Of a stretch of DNA of 64,000 bases, positions 9,896-20,062 are shown one piece after another. The notes under the pieces were generated by a model, which worked only from the letters and a program-made list of their open reading frames with translations, made no database searches and was not told the origin of the DNA. The position numbers and the translations under genes are program-made. This DNA comes from Candidatus Zixiibacteriota bacterium (lineage in GTDB: Bacteria; Zixibacteria; MSB-5A5; GN15; FEB-12), in assembly GCA_028289585.1 (NCBI GenBank), contig JANQPI010000020.1, positions 1-64,000 of the forward strand, in the 5' to 3' direction. Every line of letters starts with the position of its first letter. Within the stretch, counting starts at the first letter, position 1.

Positions 9896-10390
9896 CTACA
9901 CCCGTAGCAGCAGCACGAGAATGGCCACACCGGTCACGATGGCAACAATCGACCGGATAACGTTCCATCGGTTCCAGGTCGATTCAAAGCGAAGTCGAAG
10001 CTCACTCAGTTCATCAATCGACAAGGTGTCAAGATCTCGTCGCTGCAATTCGTTATTCAGCGGCACGTTGATGCGCACCGTTGGAACCATGACCCCAAAC
10101 AGATAAAGAACTCCGACTGCAATAAGTACGACGCGCTCCATTCCGTTAAGGGCAAACAGACCTAGCCCGACCGCAAGAAGGAGCAGACCAATCGACCCAA
10201 GCCACACGAACATGAAAACCGGGTGGTTGTTCTGAATCACTCGGTCCATCACTTTGAAAGCGTGGAGGAAGCCGCGATCGTCCATCGAGGCTATCCCCGG
10301 CATTACAACGATAGCAAACGTTAGCACGATTCCCGCTACAAGAAGTACCAACACCCCTGACGACAACAACGCGAATTCAAACAGATCCAT
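9896..10390 (-). CDS. DUF1772 family membrane protein
   Basis: Four TM segments; VVMPGIASMDDRGFLHAFKVMDRVIQNNHP...NVPLNNELQ pattern. Confidence 0.7.
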   Translation of the reverse strand: MDLFEFALLSSGVLVLLVAGIVLTFAIVVMPGIASMDDRGFLHAFKVMDRVIQNNHPVFMFVWLGSIGLLLLAVGLGLFALNGMERVVLIAVGVLYLFGVMVPTVRINVPLNNELQRRDLDTLSIDELSELRLRFESTWNRWNVIRSIVAIVTGVAILVLLLRV

Positions 10391-10405
10391 TATTCGCTTT
10401 CTCCA

Positions 10406-10807
10406 TCAGACAGCTCTGATTTGTGTCACACGAAGCAGCATCCAGAGACACAGCCCGCCAACCGCTAGCTCAATACCGGTCGAAGCAATCAAGCTCATTG
10501 CCGGCATACCATCGAGAGCGAAACTCGCCACCCGTGCCAACCCGTAGGACAGAAAAACTAAGGCTGAAAGGCCGAGTGCCTGGCGGCGAAGCACCGGCCG
10601 AAACGCGGCAAGTATGATCACAATTCCGCAGGCCAGTAGCAGTCCGCCACTGGCCCTGATTTCAGACAGCAGACTCGGTTCATTGCTAAGGATCGTTCCG
10701 TTGGATTCATAAAATCCGTGTGGAAAGAACAGGATTCCCACACCGATCACCAGAAGAATGAGTCCCGAGATGGCCAACAACGCCGTCGTCGTTTTTCCCG
10801 TCATCAC
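10406..10807 (-). CDS. DUF4345 family membrane protein
   Basis: Small 4-TM protein with SNEPSLLSEIRASGGLLLACGIVI; overlaps the downstream-neighbour operon genes. Confidence 0.6.
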   Translation of the reverse strand: MMTGKTTTALLAISGLILLVIGVGILFFPHGFYESNGTILSNEPSLLSEIRASGGLLLACGIVIILAAFRPVLRRQALGLSALVFLSYGLARVASFALDGMPAMSLIASTGIELAVGGLCLWMLLRVTQIRAV

Positions 10808-11667
10808 CCCACATCCTTCCAGCTGCCAGTACGAACCGCATCGCGCGCGTAGTCAGCAAAGTCCTTCGGCGGGCGCCCAAGGGCACGCTGGACGCCGTCG
10901 GTAACGTACGCATTGCGTCCGTCGAGCACGGTGGCAAAGAGATAGTCCATCAGCCAGACGACGTCTTTTGGTACCTGCGCTTCAGCCAGCCCATCTAGGA
11001 AATCGGCATGGGGGACATCAACATACTCGATCTCACTGCCGATCGCATTGGACAGATCACTTGCGATATCTGCAAACGACATCAGGCGCGGTCCGGTTAC
11101 TTCGTAGACTTCTGCCTCATGACCCAATTCCGTAAGAGCCGCGACAACGACCGCAGCGATATCGTCGACGTCGATCCACGGCTCCTGTCGCTCCCCACCC
11201 GGGAGCGTAATGCGGCGCGACACGACCATGTCGGCAAACGCCCCCTCGGAGAAGTTCTGGTTGAACCAGCCGGCTCGGACAACTGTCCACGTCAGGCCGC
11301 TCGACATGACTATCTGCTCGCATGCCTGAGCCTCAGTTTCGCCGCGACCAGAGATAAGCACCAACCGCTGAACGCCGTGCGATTTGGCACGCTCAACGAA
11401 CGCCTGAATGCTATCGGTCGCGCCGGGTACGGCTAGATCCGGCGCATAGTTCACATAGACATCGGTTACGCCGTCAAGACAGGCGTCCCACGTCTGTTCC
11501 CGATTCCACTCAAACGGAGGATTGGCACTCCGCGAGCCTAGACGTGTCGCAATACCCTTCTCTCGGAGGGAGGCGGCAACTCGCCGACCGGTTTTACCGG
11601 TCGCTCCGAGGACGAGCACGAGCTGGTTGCTCGATCCGCTGGCATCGCTACCATAAGACTTAGACAT
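10804..11667 (-). CDS. NmrA-like NAD(P)-binding protein (SDR superfamily)
   Basis: LVLVLGATGKTGRRVAASLREKG; SGLTWTVVRAGWFNQNFSE. Confidence 0.85.
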   Translation of the reverse strand: MSKSYGSDASGSSNQLVLVLGATGKTGRRVAASLREKGIATRLGSRSANPPFEWNREQTWDACLDGVTDVYVNYAPDLAVPGATDSIQAFVERAKSHGVQRLVLISGRGETEAQACEQIVMSSGLTWTVVRAGWFNQNFSEGAFADMVVSRRITLPGGERQEPWIDVDDIAAVVVAALTELGHEAEVYEVTGPRLMSFADIASDLSNAIGSEIEYVDVPHADFLDGLAEAQVPKDVVWLMDYLFATVLDGRNAYVTDGVQRALGRPPKDFADYARDAVRTGSWKDVG

Positions 11668-11865
11668 TGTTGTTTCCTCTCATCAGTTAGTTAGATGTGG
11701 ATCGCAGGTCCGCGATTCGCCGTGAAGATAGGGTTCGATCGGGTGGATTTCTTGACGCTAGCCGCCAGAGTTCTTACCGTTCGCGTCAGATTCAGCACCT
11801 GTACAGACGTCGTCCACCATCGTAAGCAACGTCATCGTCGACATCGTCCAAACCGATAGCTGTCA

Positions 11866-12885
11866 ATGGGCCAAATCACATCGCTCTTTGTTCATAAGGT
11901 CGTGAATGTCGCAACAGCGGCGAATCCGGAAGACACAACCCGGCGACACGATCTGTTTACCTCAGTTGGCATCGATCCCGAAGCTCCGGTAGATCCCAAA
12001 ATCAGGGTTCTTGATTCCGACTACTATAATTTGTGCGAGCGGGTCGCGCGTGAAGATGACGATGGCGTGACGCTTCCGTTGCGCGTCGGTTCGTCGATGC
12101 GCTGTGATGATTATGGAGCCTTTGGCCTGGCGTGGAAGACGGCGATTGACCTGCGACGTTCATATGAACGGGCGGTGCGTTACGGACTGGTGCTCACCAG
12201 TGTATCGGCCTACGAAGTCCGAAATGAGGATGATAAGCACTTCATTCTACTCCACCGCGAAGGTGAACGCCGGTTGGGGATGCGCCTGTCAAACGAGCAG
12301 AGCATTGTTGCAGTTACTCAGATTAGTCGGGAAGTCAGCCAGCAGGACTTCAATCCGGAAGTGGTCTACTTCAAGCATAACATTCCTGGCGATCTCTCAT
12401 CCCACGAGGAGTTTTTCGGCTGCCCGGTGATCTGCAATGCCGATCGCGACGCCATTCAGGTGTCATCGAAATCACTAGCTGCTCCCAACAAGCTTGCCGA
12501 TTCGGCGATCTCTCAGTTCTTTGACGCTCATCTGGATCAGGAGATAACGGAATTCGCCAGCGATATTGATATGACGTTGCGGATGAGAACTGACATTGCG
12601 CAATCACTTAGTGACGGTGTTCCGACGCTGACTGAGATCGCCAACCGGTTCTCTATGAGTGCGCGGACGTTGCAACGACGCTTAGCCGATCAAGGATTGA
12701 CCTTCCAAATGCTCGTCGATGAATCTCGACGCGATCTGGCGAAACGACTACTGACACGAACCGACTATACGCTAAGCGAAATCGCCTTCCTGACCGGCTT
12801 CTCGGAACAGAGCGCGTTCAATCGCGCGTTCAAACGATGGGCGGGTTCGTCACCCCGTTCGTTCCGGCTTCAAGCCCGACCGTAG
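11866..12885 (+). CDS. AraC family transcriptional regulator
   Basis: C-term double HTH PTLTEIANRFSMSARTLQRRLADQGLTF...LSEIAFLTGFSEQSAFNRAFKRWAGSSPRSFR. Confidence 0.92.
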   Translation: MGQITSLFVHKVVNVATAANPEDTTRRHDLFTSVGIDPEAPVDPKIRVLDSDYYNLCERVAREDDDGVTLPLRVGSSMRCDDYGAFGLAWKTAIDLRRSYERAVRYGLVLTSVSAYEVRNEDDKHFILLHREGERRLGMRLSNEQSIVAVTQISREVSQQDFNPEVVYFKHNIPGDLSSHEEFFGCPVICNADRDAIQVSSKSLAAPNKLADSAISQFFDAHLDQEITEFASDIDMTLRMRTDIAQSLSDGVPTLTEIANRFSMSARTLQRRLADQGLTFQMLVDESRRDLAKRLLTRTDYTLSEIAFLTGFSEQSAFNRAFKRWAGSSPRSFRLQARP

Positions 12886-12932
12886 TTTTCTCAACGCTAA
12901 TCGAGAGAAAGTCAGCGCGACGACAAGGTGTG

Positions 12933-15900
12933 TTAGTTTCCGGCTGTGACCTGTCGTTCGGACATTGGCTCCTGATAGCTCCACCCTTTGGGCAGACGGA
13001 CACCAAAGAATAGAGAGTAAAGGACCGGAACAACGCCAAGCGTCAGGAGTGTCGCGAACGCCAGGCCGAAGATCATGGCGACGGCCATTGGCCAGAACAT
13101 CGGTGAGTCACCCCACCACAAGGGAAAGAGTCCGGCAATCGTTGATCCGTTTGAAAGGTAGATTGGACGCAATCGCTGGAGGCAGGCCTGCACGATCGCG
13201 GTCGGTCCGTCGAAGCCGTTCTCATCCTGCTCAACTTTGATTCGATCAAGAAGGACGATGGCATTGTTGATCACAACGCCGGCAAGGGCAATAACGCCGA
13301 GCAGCGTCATGAAGCCCATGTACAGATCGGAAACAAGCAGCCCGATTGTTACCCCAATCATGCCGAGAGGAATCGTGAGGAGAATAATGAGCGGTTTGCG
13401 GAACGAATTGAACTGCCAGACAAGCAGCAGAACGATTGCAAAGAGTGCGAACGGCAACTTCGCCCCAATCGATTCCTGAGCCTCGACCGACGATTCGATC
13501 TCGCCACCGTACTCCCACAAGTAACCGATTGGCCAATCAACCATCTCCGATTCCAACCATGGCGTCAGCCAGGCGTTCACATCGGTAGGTACAACGCCTT
13601 CAGCGACGTCTGCGGAGATCGTGATCGTTTTCAGACGATCTCGTCGAATCATCTCCGATGGCTGCCAGACAAGTTCGACATCGGCAACCTGCTTGAGTGG
13701 CACATTGCGGCCAGTCGCCTGAGCGTACACGTTCATGCTCTCGATCTTACCGACGTCAGTACGATCAGCAGCAACCGATCGGAGAACGACGGGAATAACC
13801 TTGTCACCTTCGCGATACTCGGTAGTCGTGATGCCCGAGAGGACTGTCTGCAACGAAACCGCTATATCCTGGTTGGATACACCAGCCCGCTTCGCGCGCG
13901 CCTCGTCGATATTCACCACCAGCTTCTTTGTCTGCGCTCCCCAGTCGTTTCGGATGTTTCGAGTTCCCGGATGCTCGGCGAGGCGGGCTTCGAGCTTCGC
14001 TGCGATCTCATAGAGTCGCTCAAGGTCCTTGCCGGAGAGTCGGACCTGGATGGGGGCCGCAACGGGAGGTCCGAGCGCCAGTGGCTTGATATCGGGTGTA
14101 ACGCCGGGATGGTTCCGAGCAACCCACTGTTCAAGATGTGCCACCACCGAATCGGCGTACGGACGAGAAGACGTCGTCGCAATCAGAATAACGTATTTCC
14201 GATCGGGGCGGCCGGGATTGTAGGTCAGAACGAAGCGTGGGGCACTTGTACCCACAAATGTTCCCCAGTGAGTGACTCCTTCCCGTACTTCGCTGCGTGA
14301 TAACGAATCACGAATAAACGCATCGACCTCCGCCGCAAAACGATCGGTATAGTCGAGTTTGGTTCCCGGTGCGAGGTCAAACTCGGCAGTAATGATCGGG
14401 ACTTCGGATGGCGGGAAAAAAGCGCTGGGGACAAACCCCAACCCCCACATCGCACCGAAAAAGACGAGCAGTGTAGTGGCAATCGTAACGAGTCGCCGGC
14501 GCAGCATAAACGTCAGAATACGCGCATAGGTGCGATACGTTCTCCCACCAAACTGCTTGGTAGTCGTTGCTGGCTTCACCTTGATCAGGAGGACACACAG
14601 CATTGGTGTCACCGTCAACGACAGGATCCATGATGAGAGCAGAGCAATAGAGACAACCTGGAAGAGCGGAGCGGTATACTCCCCGGTGTTCGATTCGGCA
14701 AGATAGATCGGTAAGAAGGCGGCAATCGTTGTTAACGAGCCGGTCAGGAGAGGAATCGCCAGCTCCCGAGCCGACGCTACAGCAGCCTCAACCCGGTCCA
14801 TCCCGGATTGGATACGGACCAGAATGTACTCCGCCATGACGATGGCATTGTCGACGAGAAGTCCGAGTGCGATGATAAGAGCGGCCAGCGAGATCTGATT
14901 GATCCCGATGCCAAAGAATGCCATCAAGGCAAGCGACATCGCGATGCACGCGGGGATAAATGCAGACACGATCAATCCCGTGCGGATCCCCAGTGCGATC
15001 AGGATCATGATCATGACGATGCCAACCGCCTGACCAAGCGACGAAGTGAAGTTGCGCACCTTCTTGTTCACAACATCGGGTTGGAATGTCAGAAAATCGA
15101 GATCAATGCCGATCGGATACTGCTGTTGCAACCGCGCTACCGCTGCCCGCACCTGTTCACCGAGATTGATAATGTTGCCCCCCTCCCGTAGCGAGATGCC
15201 GAGGGCAAGTGCCCGCTGTCCATTGTAGCGTAAGAGTTCGCTGGGGGGATCGACGTAGCCGCGGGTGACAGTGGCAATATCGGATAAGTAAACAAGATCA
15301 CTGCTGCCGGGGAGAGAAATGACTGTCTGTCGAAGATCGTCAACCGACTCAAAATTGCCCGAAGGCTCAAGAACAATACGCTCCCGTAACGTTTCAACAG
15401 CGCCGCCAGGATTAATGATGTTGCGGGCTTCCAGAAGCTGCCGCAGCTGCATTGTCGAAATGCCGAGTTCGGCAAGCCGGGCATTATTGTACTCAACAAA
15501 GATACGTTCTTCCTGGGCTCCGTTGATCTCTACCTTGGCCGCATCGGGGAGCCGGAGGAGATCGTCGCGAACATCATCGGCAACATCGCGAAGCTCCGCG
15601 TAGCTCAGACCGTCACCGGTAATTGTGACAATGATGCCGAACACATCACCAAATTCATCATTGACAGTCGGGCCGATGATGCCCTCAGGCAAGTCGGGTG
15701 CAACTCGTTCGACCTTGCGTCGAAGATTGTCCCAGATTGGTCGCATCTCTTTGTAGCTCTGGTCGACATTAACGAAGATCAGAGATACGCCAGTCGCCGA
15801 TTGAGACGTTACGAAATCAAGTTCGGGTATTTCCTGAATGGCCTTCTCAAGCTTATCCGTGACCAACAACTCAACACGTTCGGGAGAAGCACCAGGGAAA

Positions 15901-16049
15901 AGCGTTTGCACAGTGGCGGTACGGATGATAAAACCCGGATCTTCCGCACGCGGCAGCGAGAAGTACGCCATAACGCCCGCGGCAAAAACCACGAACAGTA
16001 AGGCGAACGTCAGACGGTTCTGCGATATGGCAAATCGAGTGATGCTCAT
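12933..16049 (-). CDS. RND efflux transporter permease (AcrB/MdtB family)
   Basis: 1038 aa; ISQNRLTFALLFVVFAAGVMAYFSLPRAEDPGF; GLLVDNAIVMAEYI; GVVINNAIVLLDRI. Confidence 0.95.
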   Translation of the reverse strand: MSITRFAISQNRLTFALLFVVFAAGVMAYFSLPRAEDPGFIIRTATVQTLFPGASPERVELLVTDKLEKAIQEIPELDFVTSQSATGVSLIFVNVDQSYKEMRPIWDNLRRKVERVAPDLPEGIIGPTVNDEFGDVFGIIVTITGDGLSYAELRDVADDVRDDLLRLPDAAKVEINGAQEERIFVEYNNARLAELGISTMQLRQLLEARNIINPGGAVETLRERIVLEPSGNFESVDDLRQTVISLPGSSDLVYLSDIATVTRGYVDPPSELLRYNGQRALALGISLREGGNIINLGEQVRAAVARLQQQYPIGIDLDFLTFQPDVVNKKVRNFTSSLGQAVGIVMIMILIALGIRTGLIVSAFIPACIAMSLALMAFFGIGINQISLAALIIALGLLVDNAIVMAEYILVRIQSGMDRVEAAVASARELAIPLLTGSLTTIAAFLPIYLAESNTGEYTAPLFQVVSIALLSSWILSLTVTPMLCVLLIKVKPATTTKQFGGRTYRTYARILTFMLRRRLVTIATTLLVFFGAMWGLGFVPSAFFPPSEVPIITAEFDLAPGTKLDYTDRFAAEVDAFIRDSLSRSEVREGVTHWGTFVGTSAPRFVLTYNPGRPDRKYVILIATTSSRPYADSVVAHLEQWVARNHPGVTPDIKPLALGPPVAAPIQVRLSGKDLERLYEIAAKLEARLAEHPGTRNIRNDWGAQTKKLVVNIDEARAKRAGVSNQDIAVSLQTVLSGITTTEYREGDKVIPVVLRSVAADRTDVGKIESMNVYAQATGRNVPLKQVADVELVWQPSEMIRRDRLKTITISADVAEGVVPTDVNAWLTPWLESEMVDWPIGYLWEYGGEIESSVEAQESIGAKLPFALFAIVLLLVWQFNSFRKPLIILLTIPLGMIGVTIGLLVSDLYMGFMTLLGVIALAGVVINNAIVLLDRIKVEQDENGFDGPTAIVQACLQRLRPIYLSNGSTIAGLFPLWWGDSPMFWPMAVAMIFGLAFATLLTLGVVPVLYSLFFGVRLPKGWSYQEPMSERQVTAGN

Positions 16050-17212
16050 TGACTGGCTGATCCGCCCGGGCTGAATCGCACCCGTTGGCTATCCACCAGT
16101 CGGTGGACCCCGACAGTAACCAGATAGTCGCCGTCGATCAGTCCCCGACGGACTTCGAGCCCATCACTACGCAACTCACCAATGCTCACAGGCCGTCGAA
16201 CAACGACGCCGACATTGTCCGCCGAATCGAACGGCATCACGACGAACACAAACCGGCCAGAGCGATCCTGACCGACCGCGTGGGCCGGCACAAGAAAACT
16301 ACCACTGCTTTCCTGTTGAGCAAACGTGAACGCTACCTCGGCGGCCATTCCAGGACGGATGTCACTCACGGTATTGGTCAGCTGTACGGTTGCTGGAAAC
16401 GTTGTCGCCATACCGCTACTCGCGACCGCTACCTCGATCACCCGTGCTGTAAACTCTCGATCGCCAAGGGCGTCGAACGTTACCGTGGCCGGATCACCCT
16501 CGCGAATCCCCCCAATGAGTGCCTCAGGAACCGCGATATCAACTTCGATGGCATCGCCTGACGTAAGGACCGCAATCGGCTCCCCCGCTCGCGTGTTTTC
16601 GTTTACCTCTGCAGGTACGGCGGTAATCGCACCCGCGACCGGCGCTCGCAACGAGCAGTAGGTTACCTGAAGCTCAGCGATCTCTAATCGCTTGTCGGCA
16701 GCGGCGAGCTGGGCGCTGGCTGATTCAGATGCAGCGCGTGCCGCATCGAGATCTTGCTTAGATGCGTTGCGCGTTTCATAGAGTCCGCGAACGCGCTCAT
16801 AGTCGGCGTTTGCTCGCCGTTGCTGAGCCTCGGCCTGCGACAACGCGGCGGCCGCCTCCTGGACAACGAGTTGCAGGTTTTGCGGATCGAGCGTGGCAAT
16901 CAATTGATTGGCAGCTACGGTATCACCACGAGCAACCTTGATATCGGAGATCGTGCCGCCGACCTTGAAACTCAACTCGGCCTGCATCGATGCCTCAGCG
17001 ACACCAACAAACGTGCGAGTACGTTCACCACCCGATTGAAAGACTTGTTCAAACTGTACCGGTCGTAACACCGCGGGCGCATCGACCTCATCGGAGCCGC
17101 AGCCTGCAAAAGTAACGGTCAGAACGAAAACTCCGATCGCCCCGATAAGGGAACTACCGTGTCTGCAAATAGCTACGGTGCGGTTGGTGTATCTTTCCCA
17201 CAACCCTGTCAC
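16046..17212 (-). CDS. RND efflux periplasmic adaptor (membrane fusion protein), lipoprotein
   Basis: Lipobox TFAGC; AELSFKVGGTISDIKVARGDTVAANQLIATLD; overlaps the RND gene by 4 nt. Confidence 0.92.
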   Translation of the reverse strand: MTGLWERYTNRTVAICRHGSSLIGAIGVFVLTVTFAGCGSDEVDAPAVLRPVQFEQVFQSGGERTRTFVGVAEASMQAELSFKVGGTISDIKVARGDTVAANQLIATLDPQNLQLVVQEAAAALSQAEAQQRRANADYERVRGLYETRNASKQDLDAARAASESASAQLAAADKRLEIAELQVTYCSLRAPVAGAITAVPAEVNENTRAGEPIAVLTSGDAIEVDIAVPEALIGGIREGDPATVTFDALGDREFTARVIEVAVASSGMATTFPATVQLTNTVSDIRPGMAAEVAFTFAQQESSGSFLVPAHAVGQDRSGRFVFVVMPFDSADNVGVVVRRPVSIGELRSDGLEVRRGLIDGDYLVTVGVHRLVDSQRVRFSPGGSASQ

Positions 17213-17226
17213 GCTTACTCCATTTC

Positions 17227-19647
17227 TTAGTCGCTGCCTTCGGTGTCAGCAAAGGCATCGAGCCGATCGAGAAGTCGGTCCTGAGATTCTGGTGATTCCA
17301 GTCGATAGAACCATCCGAGAGCCCGTTGGACCGAGACCATATCAAGCAGGAAATCGTAAACGGCATTGGCAGCAGCCTCATCGGCAATGCGAGCTGCATT
17401 TTGTGCATCAATAAGGTCGACGATCGTCGCCGCCCCGCGCGAATACGCATCGGCAACGAGCGCATACGAATCATCGGCCGCCTGAGCTGCCAGCTGCGAC
17501 TGCCGAATACCGGCATACGAAGCTCCTGCGAGGTGCATTGCAGATCGGACACGCTCAGCGACTCGTTCGCTCGTCGCCTGATGAGTCAATTCGAGACGTG
17601 TTGCTTCATGACGAAGCCGTGCGCGGGAGGCGAGACGTTCACCACCATTGAACAGCGGCAATGTCGCCTGAAGTCCGATTTGCCAATTGTTGTCGTCGGG
17701 AGTAGAGATCTCAGTGCCGGGGGGCAGAAGTCCTTCCAATCCACCGGAACCTCCGGCGCTGTTTGCACCCGACCGATCGATCACACGGCTGAATTCGACA
17801 TTGAGACCGACCTGCGGCAGCCAGAATGATCGTCCCACCGACGACCGCTGACGCTCCTGAACCTGAATCGCAGACGTCAGCGCAACGAGCTCGGGTGCAC
17901 GCTGTCGTGCTTCGTTGTCGAGAAATGCTCGGAGACGCCGAAAGCGATCCGGATTGTCGAGATACGGAAGGAAGCGCTCGTTGCCGATCAGGAGCTCCGG
18001 ATCTGAAAGGTCGAATTCAATCGGCAGGAACGACTGTTCGACGGGGCGGTTAAGAATTCGATTGAGAGCAATTTCGGCAACATTGCGTACGGCGTTCGCC
18101 TCAATCGCCTCGCGCCGATCCGTTGCCAATTCCGATTCCCAACGCAGAACTTCGGCCGCGCGAGCCGTTCCCAAAGCTTCCCGTACGCGGGCAAGATCAA
18201 GGTTAGCTCGCGTTCGCGCCACGTTACCGCGAGCGATTCGTTCCACCGTTCTCGCTCGCAGCAAACCCAGGTATGCGCTTGCTGCCTCAGCAATGAGATC
18301 CAGCTCAACAGTCCGTTCATCAGCTACGGCGATAGCCCGCTGCAATCGCGCAATATCGAGTGATGCGTAGATCGGTTCGGCGAAGATGACCTGGTTCAAA
18401 TTGACGGACCCAAGAGTCGTCTGCTCGGCCTGGGTCGATCCGAATGCCGTCGCACGATCCTCATCAATCCAGACAGACTGCGCCGATACCGACAGCTGTG
18501 GCCATAGTGAGCTTCGTACTTCGTCAACCGAGCGCGATCGGGCATCGCGATTGGCCCGCGCAACTTTCAAATCGAGATTGGTAGACAGCGCCTCTCGAAG
18601 AACATCGGTGTACGACACTACACGCGAGATTTCGGTCCGCTGTTGGTTGATCAGTTCGGCGTCGGTTAGGATAGCCCACGACGGAAACACGCCTAATGAT
18701 CGAGCGGTCTCCATATTGATCAGGAGTTCTTCATCAAACGCAATCGCCACCGGAATCTGGGCGGCATCGTCGCCAAGAAGGATCCGTTGAATGACAATAG
18801 CGGTACGTCGAGCAATTAGCTGCAAATACCCCTTCGCGGCATAGCCCGCAAGCACGCCGCGAGGAACATCAATATCGGCGAGAACGGAGAAACTTGGTAG
18901 CTGCTGAGCGATGAGCGAATCAATGAGGTTAGCGAAGTCATCATCTGATAACTGTAAGAGCGGCGCCAGGTAAACGGCGTCAACATCGTCGGGGATTTGA
19001 CTCAGCGCCTCCCGGTAGTTCGCCGCGACAGGCACAACGGACAGTTGGACCGATTGCTCGGCCAGTTCGGCACGCATCCGGGTTTCCAGTCCCGGAATTG
19101 CCTGAAGAAACGCCTCGTTGCCAATGAGACAGAGATGTGAGAACGGCACAATTTCAGCCAGCCGCTTGATTTCCTCAGGCAGGCGCCAGGGAGAGGCGAC
19201 ATACACCAGATTCGATCGTCCAGATCGGCCATCTGCATACGGCACACTCTGCATTACCGGGTCGATCACAAACGGTGCGACGATCGGTTTCGGAGGGGAT
19301 TCGATAAGCGCTGCGACCTGCGATGCAATCACACCCAAGGTGATCACCAAATCCACGTCGGGATCAGCAAGCTGCGATGCAACCGCACTTCGTATTGACG
19401 ATGAATCCCAGGAACCCGTGCGACGCTTGGACTCCGGGAAGCGGGCGTCGAACTCGGTTCCCAGCAGATCACGGATTTCTGTTTCGAATAGCGTGCGGAC
19501 AGAATCGTTGAGGAACCACTCACCGTCGATAACAAAACCGATCGTGATGTCGGAAGATCCGGCGTCTTGTGAATGAACAGCAGGGGCCAGTGTCAACACC
19601 AGCGTGATAAGGCTAACGAATAGTCGTTGGACCTGTCGTCCCGTCAT
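17227..19647 (-). CDS. Fusion of ABC substrate-binding-like domain (PF04392-like) with TolC outer-membrane efflux protein
   Basis: Start moved to the ATG at 19647 (MTGRQVQRLFVSLITLVLTLAPAVHSQ signal peptide). N-half LVITLGVIASQVAALIESPPKPIVAPFVIDP...GVLAGYAAKGYLQLIARRTAIVIQRILLGDDAAQIPVAIAFDEELLINMETARSLGVFP; C-half TolC coiled-coil repeats (AYLGLLRARTVERIARGNVARTRANLDLARVRE, ATLPLFNGGERLASRARLRHEATRLE). Confidence 0.85.
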   Translation of the reverse strand: MTGRQVQRLFVSLITLVLTLAPAVHSQDAGSSDITIGFVIDGEWFLNDSVRTLFETEIRDLLGTEFDARFPESKRRTGSWDSSSIRSAVASQLADPDVDLVITLGVIASQVAALIESPPKPIVAPFVIDPVMQSVPYADGRSGRSNLVYVASPWRLPEEIKRLAEIVPFSHLCLIGNEAFLQAIPGLETRMRAELAEQSVQLSVVPVAANYREALSQIPDDVDAVYLAPLLQLSDDDFANLIDSLIAQQLPSFSVLADIDVPRGVLAGYAAKGYLQLIARRTAIVIQRILLGDDAAQIPVAIAFDEELLINMETARSLGVFPSWAILTDAELINQQRTEISRVVSYTDVLREALSTNLDLKVARANRDARSRSVDEVRSSLWPQLSVSAQSVWIDEDRATAFGSTQAEQTTLGSVNLNQVIFAEPIYASLDIARLQRAIAVADERTVELDLIAEAASAYLGLLRARTVERIARGNVARTRANLDLARVREALGTARAAEVLRWESELATDRREAIEANAVRNVAEIALNRILNRPVEQSFLPIEFDLSDPELLIGNERFLPYLDNPDRFRRLRAFLDNEARQRAPELVALTSAIQVQERQRSSVGRSFWLPQVGLNVEFSRVIDRSGANSAGGSGGLEGLLPPGTEISTPDDNNWQIGLQATLPLFNGGERLASRARLRHEATRLELTHQATSERVAERVRSAMHLAGASYAGIRQSQLAAQAADDSYALVADAYSRGAATIVDLIDAQNAARIADEAAANAVYDFLLDMVSVQRALGWFYRLESPESQDRLLDRLDAFADTEGSD

Positions 19648-20062
19648 CGTGATGGCTGATCTCCTTCCCGCTGCCCCCGAACTGCCGCCCCTTCGCAACG
19701 GCGAGAGGTTAGGCGATGGGTACGAACAAGTCAACAGAGCAGGTCTCTTGATAGATGAGACGGGCTTCTTCCGTGTGTTAAGAAGAACGTGGCCATGTAT
19801 CAGCCGATAGGCGACAGCGCAAGCACTTGATCGTGGAACGGAGTAGAATAGCAGGCAGGCTCCCGTTCCGGACGCTGTCAGCACTAAAAGACTGTAATGC
19901 GAACTCTTGCAGCAACTTAGACGTCACCTACCGGGCCTAACAGGAGGGACGGGAGACCGCTTTTGACAAATCGAGTAAATCAGTTATCGTCTGTCAGCAA
20001 ATCGCTGATACCCGTTCGCACAAGAGCGCGTGTCCAGAACACCAACGTATAGAGATCATCGC

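Noticed and set aside
12933-19647. AraC gene as local regulator of the RND operon
   Set aside because: The AraC gene is convergent with the RND operon and divergent from the NmrA/DUF4345/DUF1772 operon, which is the likelier target; no direct evidence links it to the pump.
19648-19884. N-terminal extension of the TolC fusion ORF
   Set aside because: A good signal peptide starts at the ATG at 19647; the upstream residues look non-coding.
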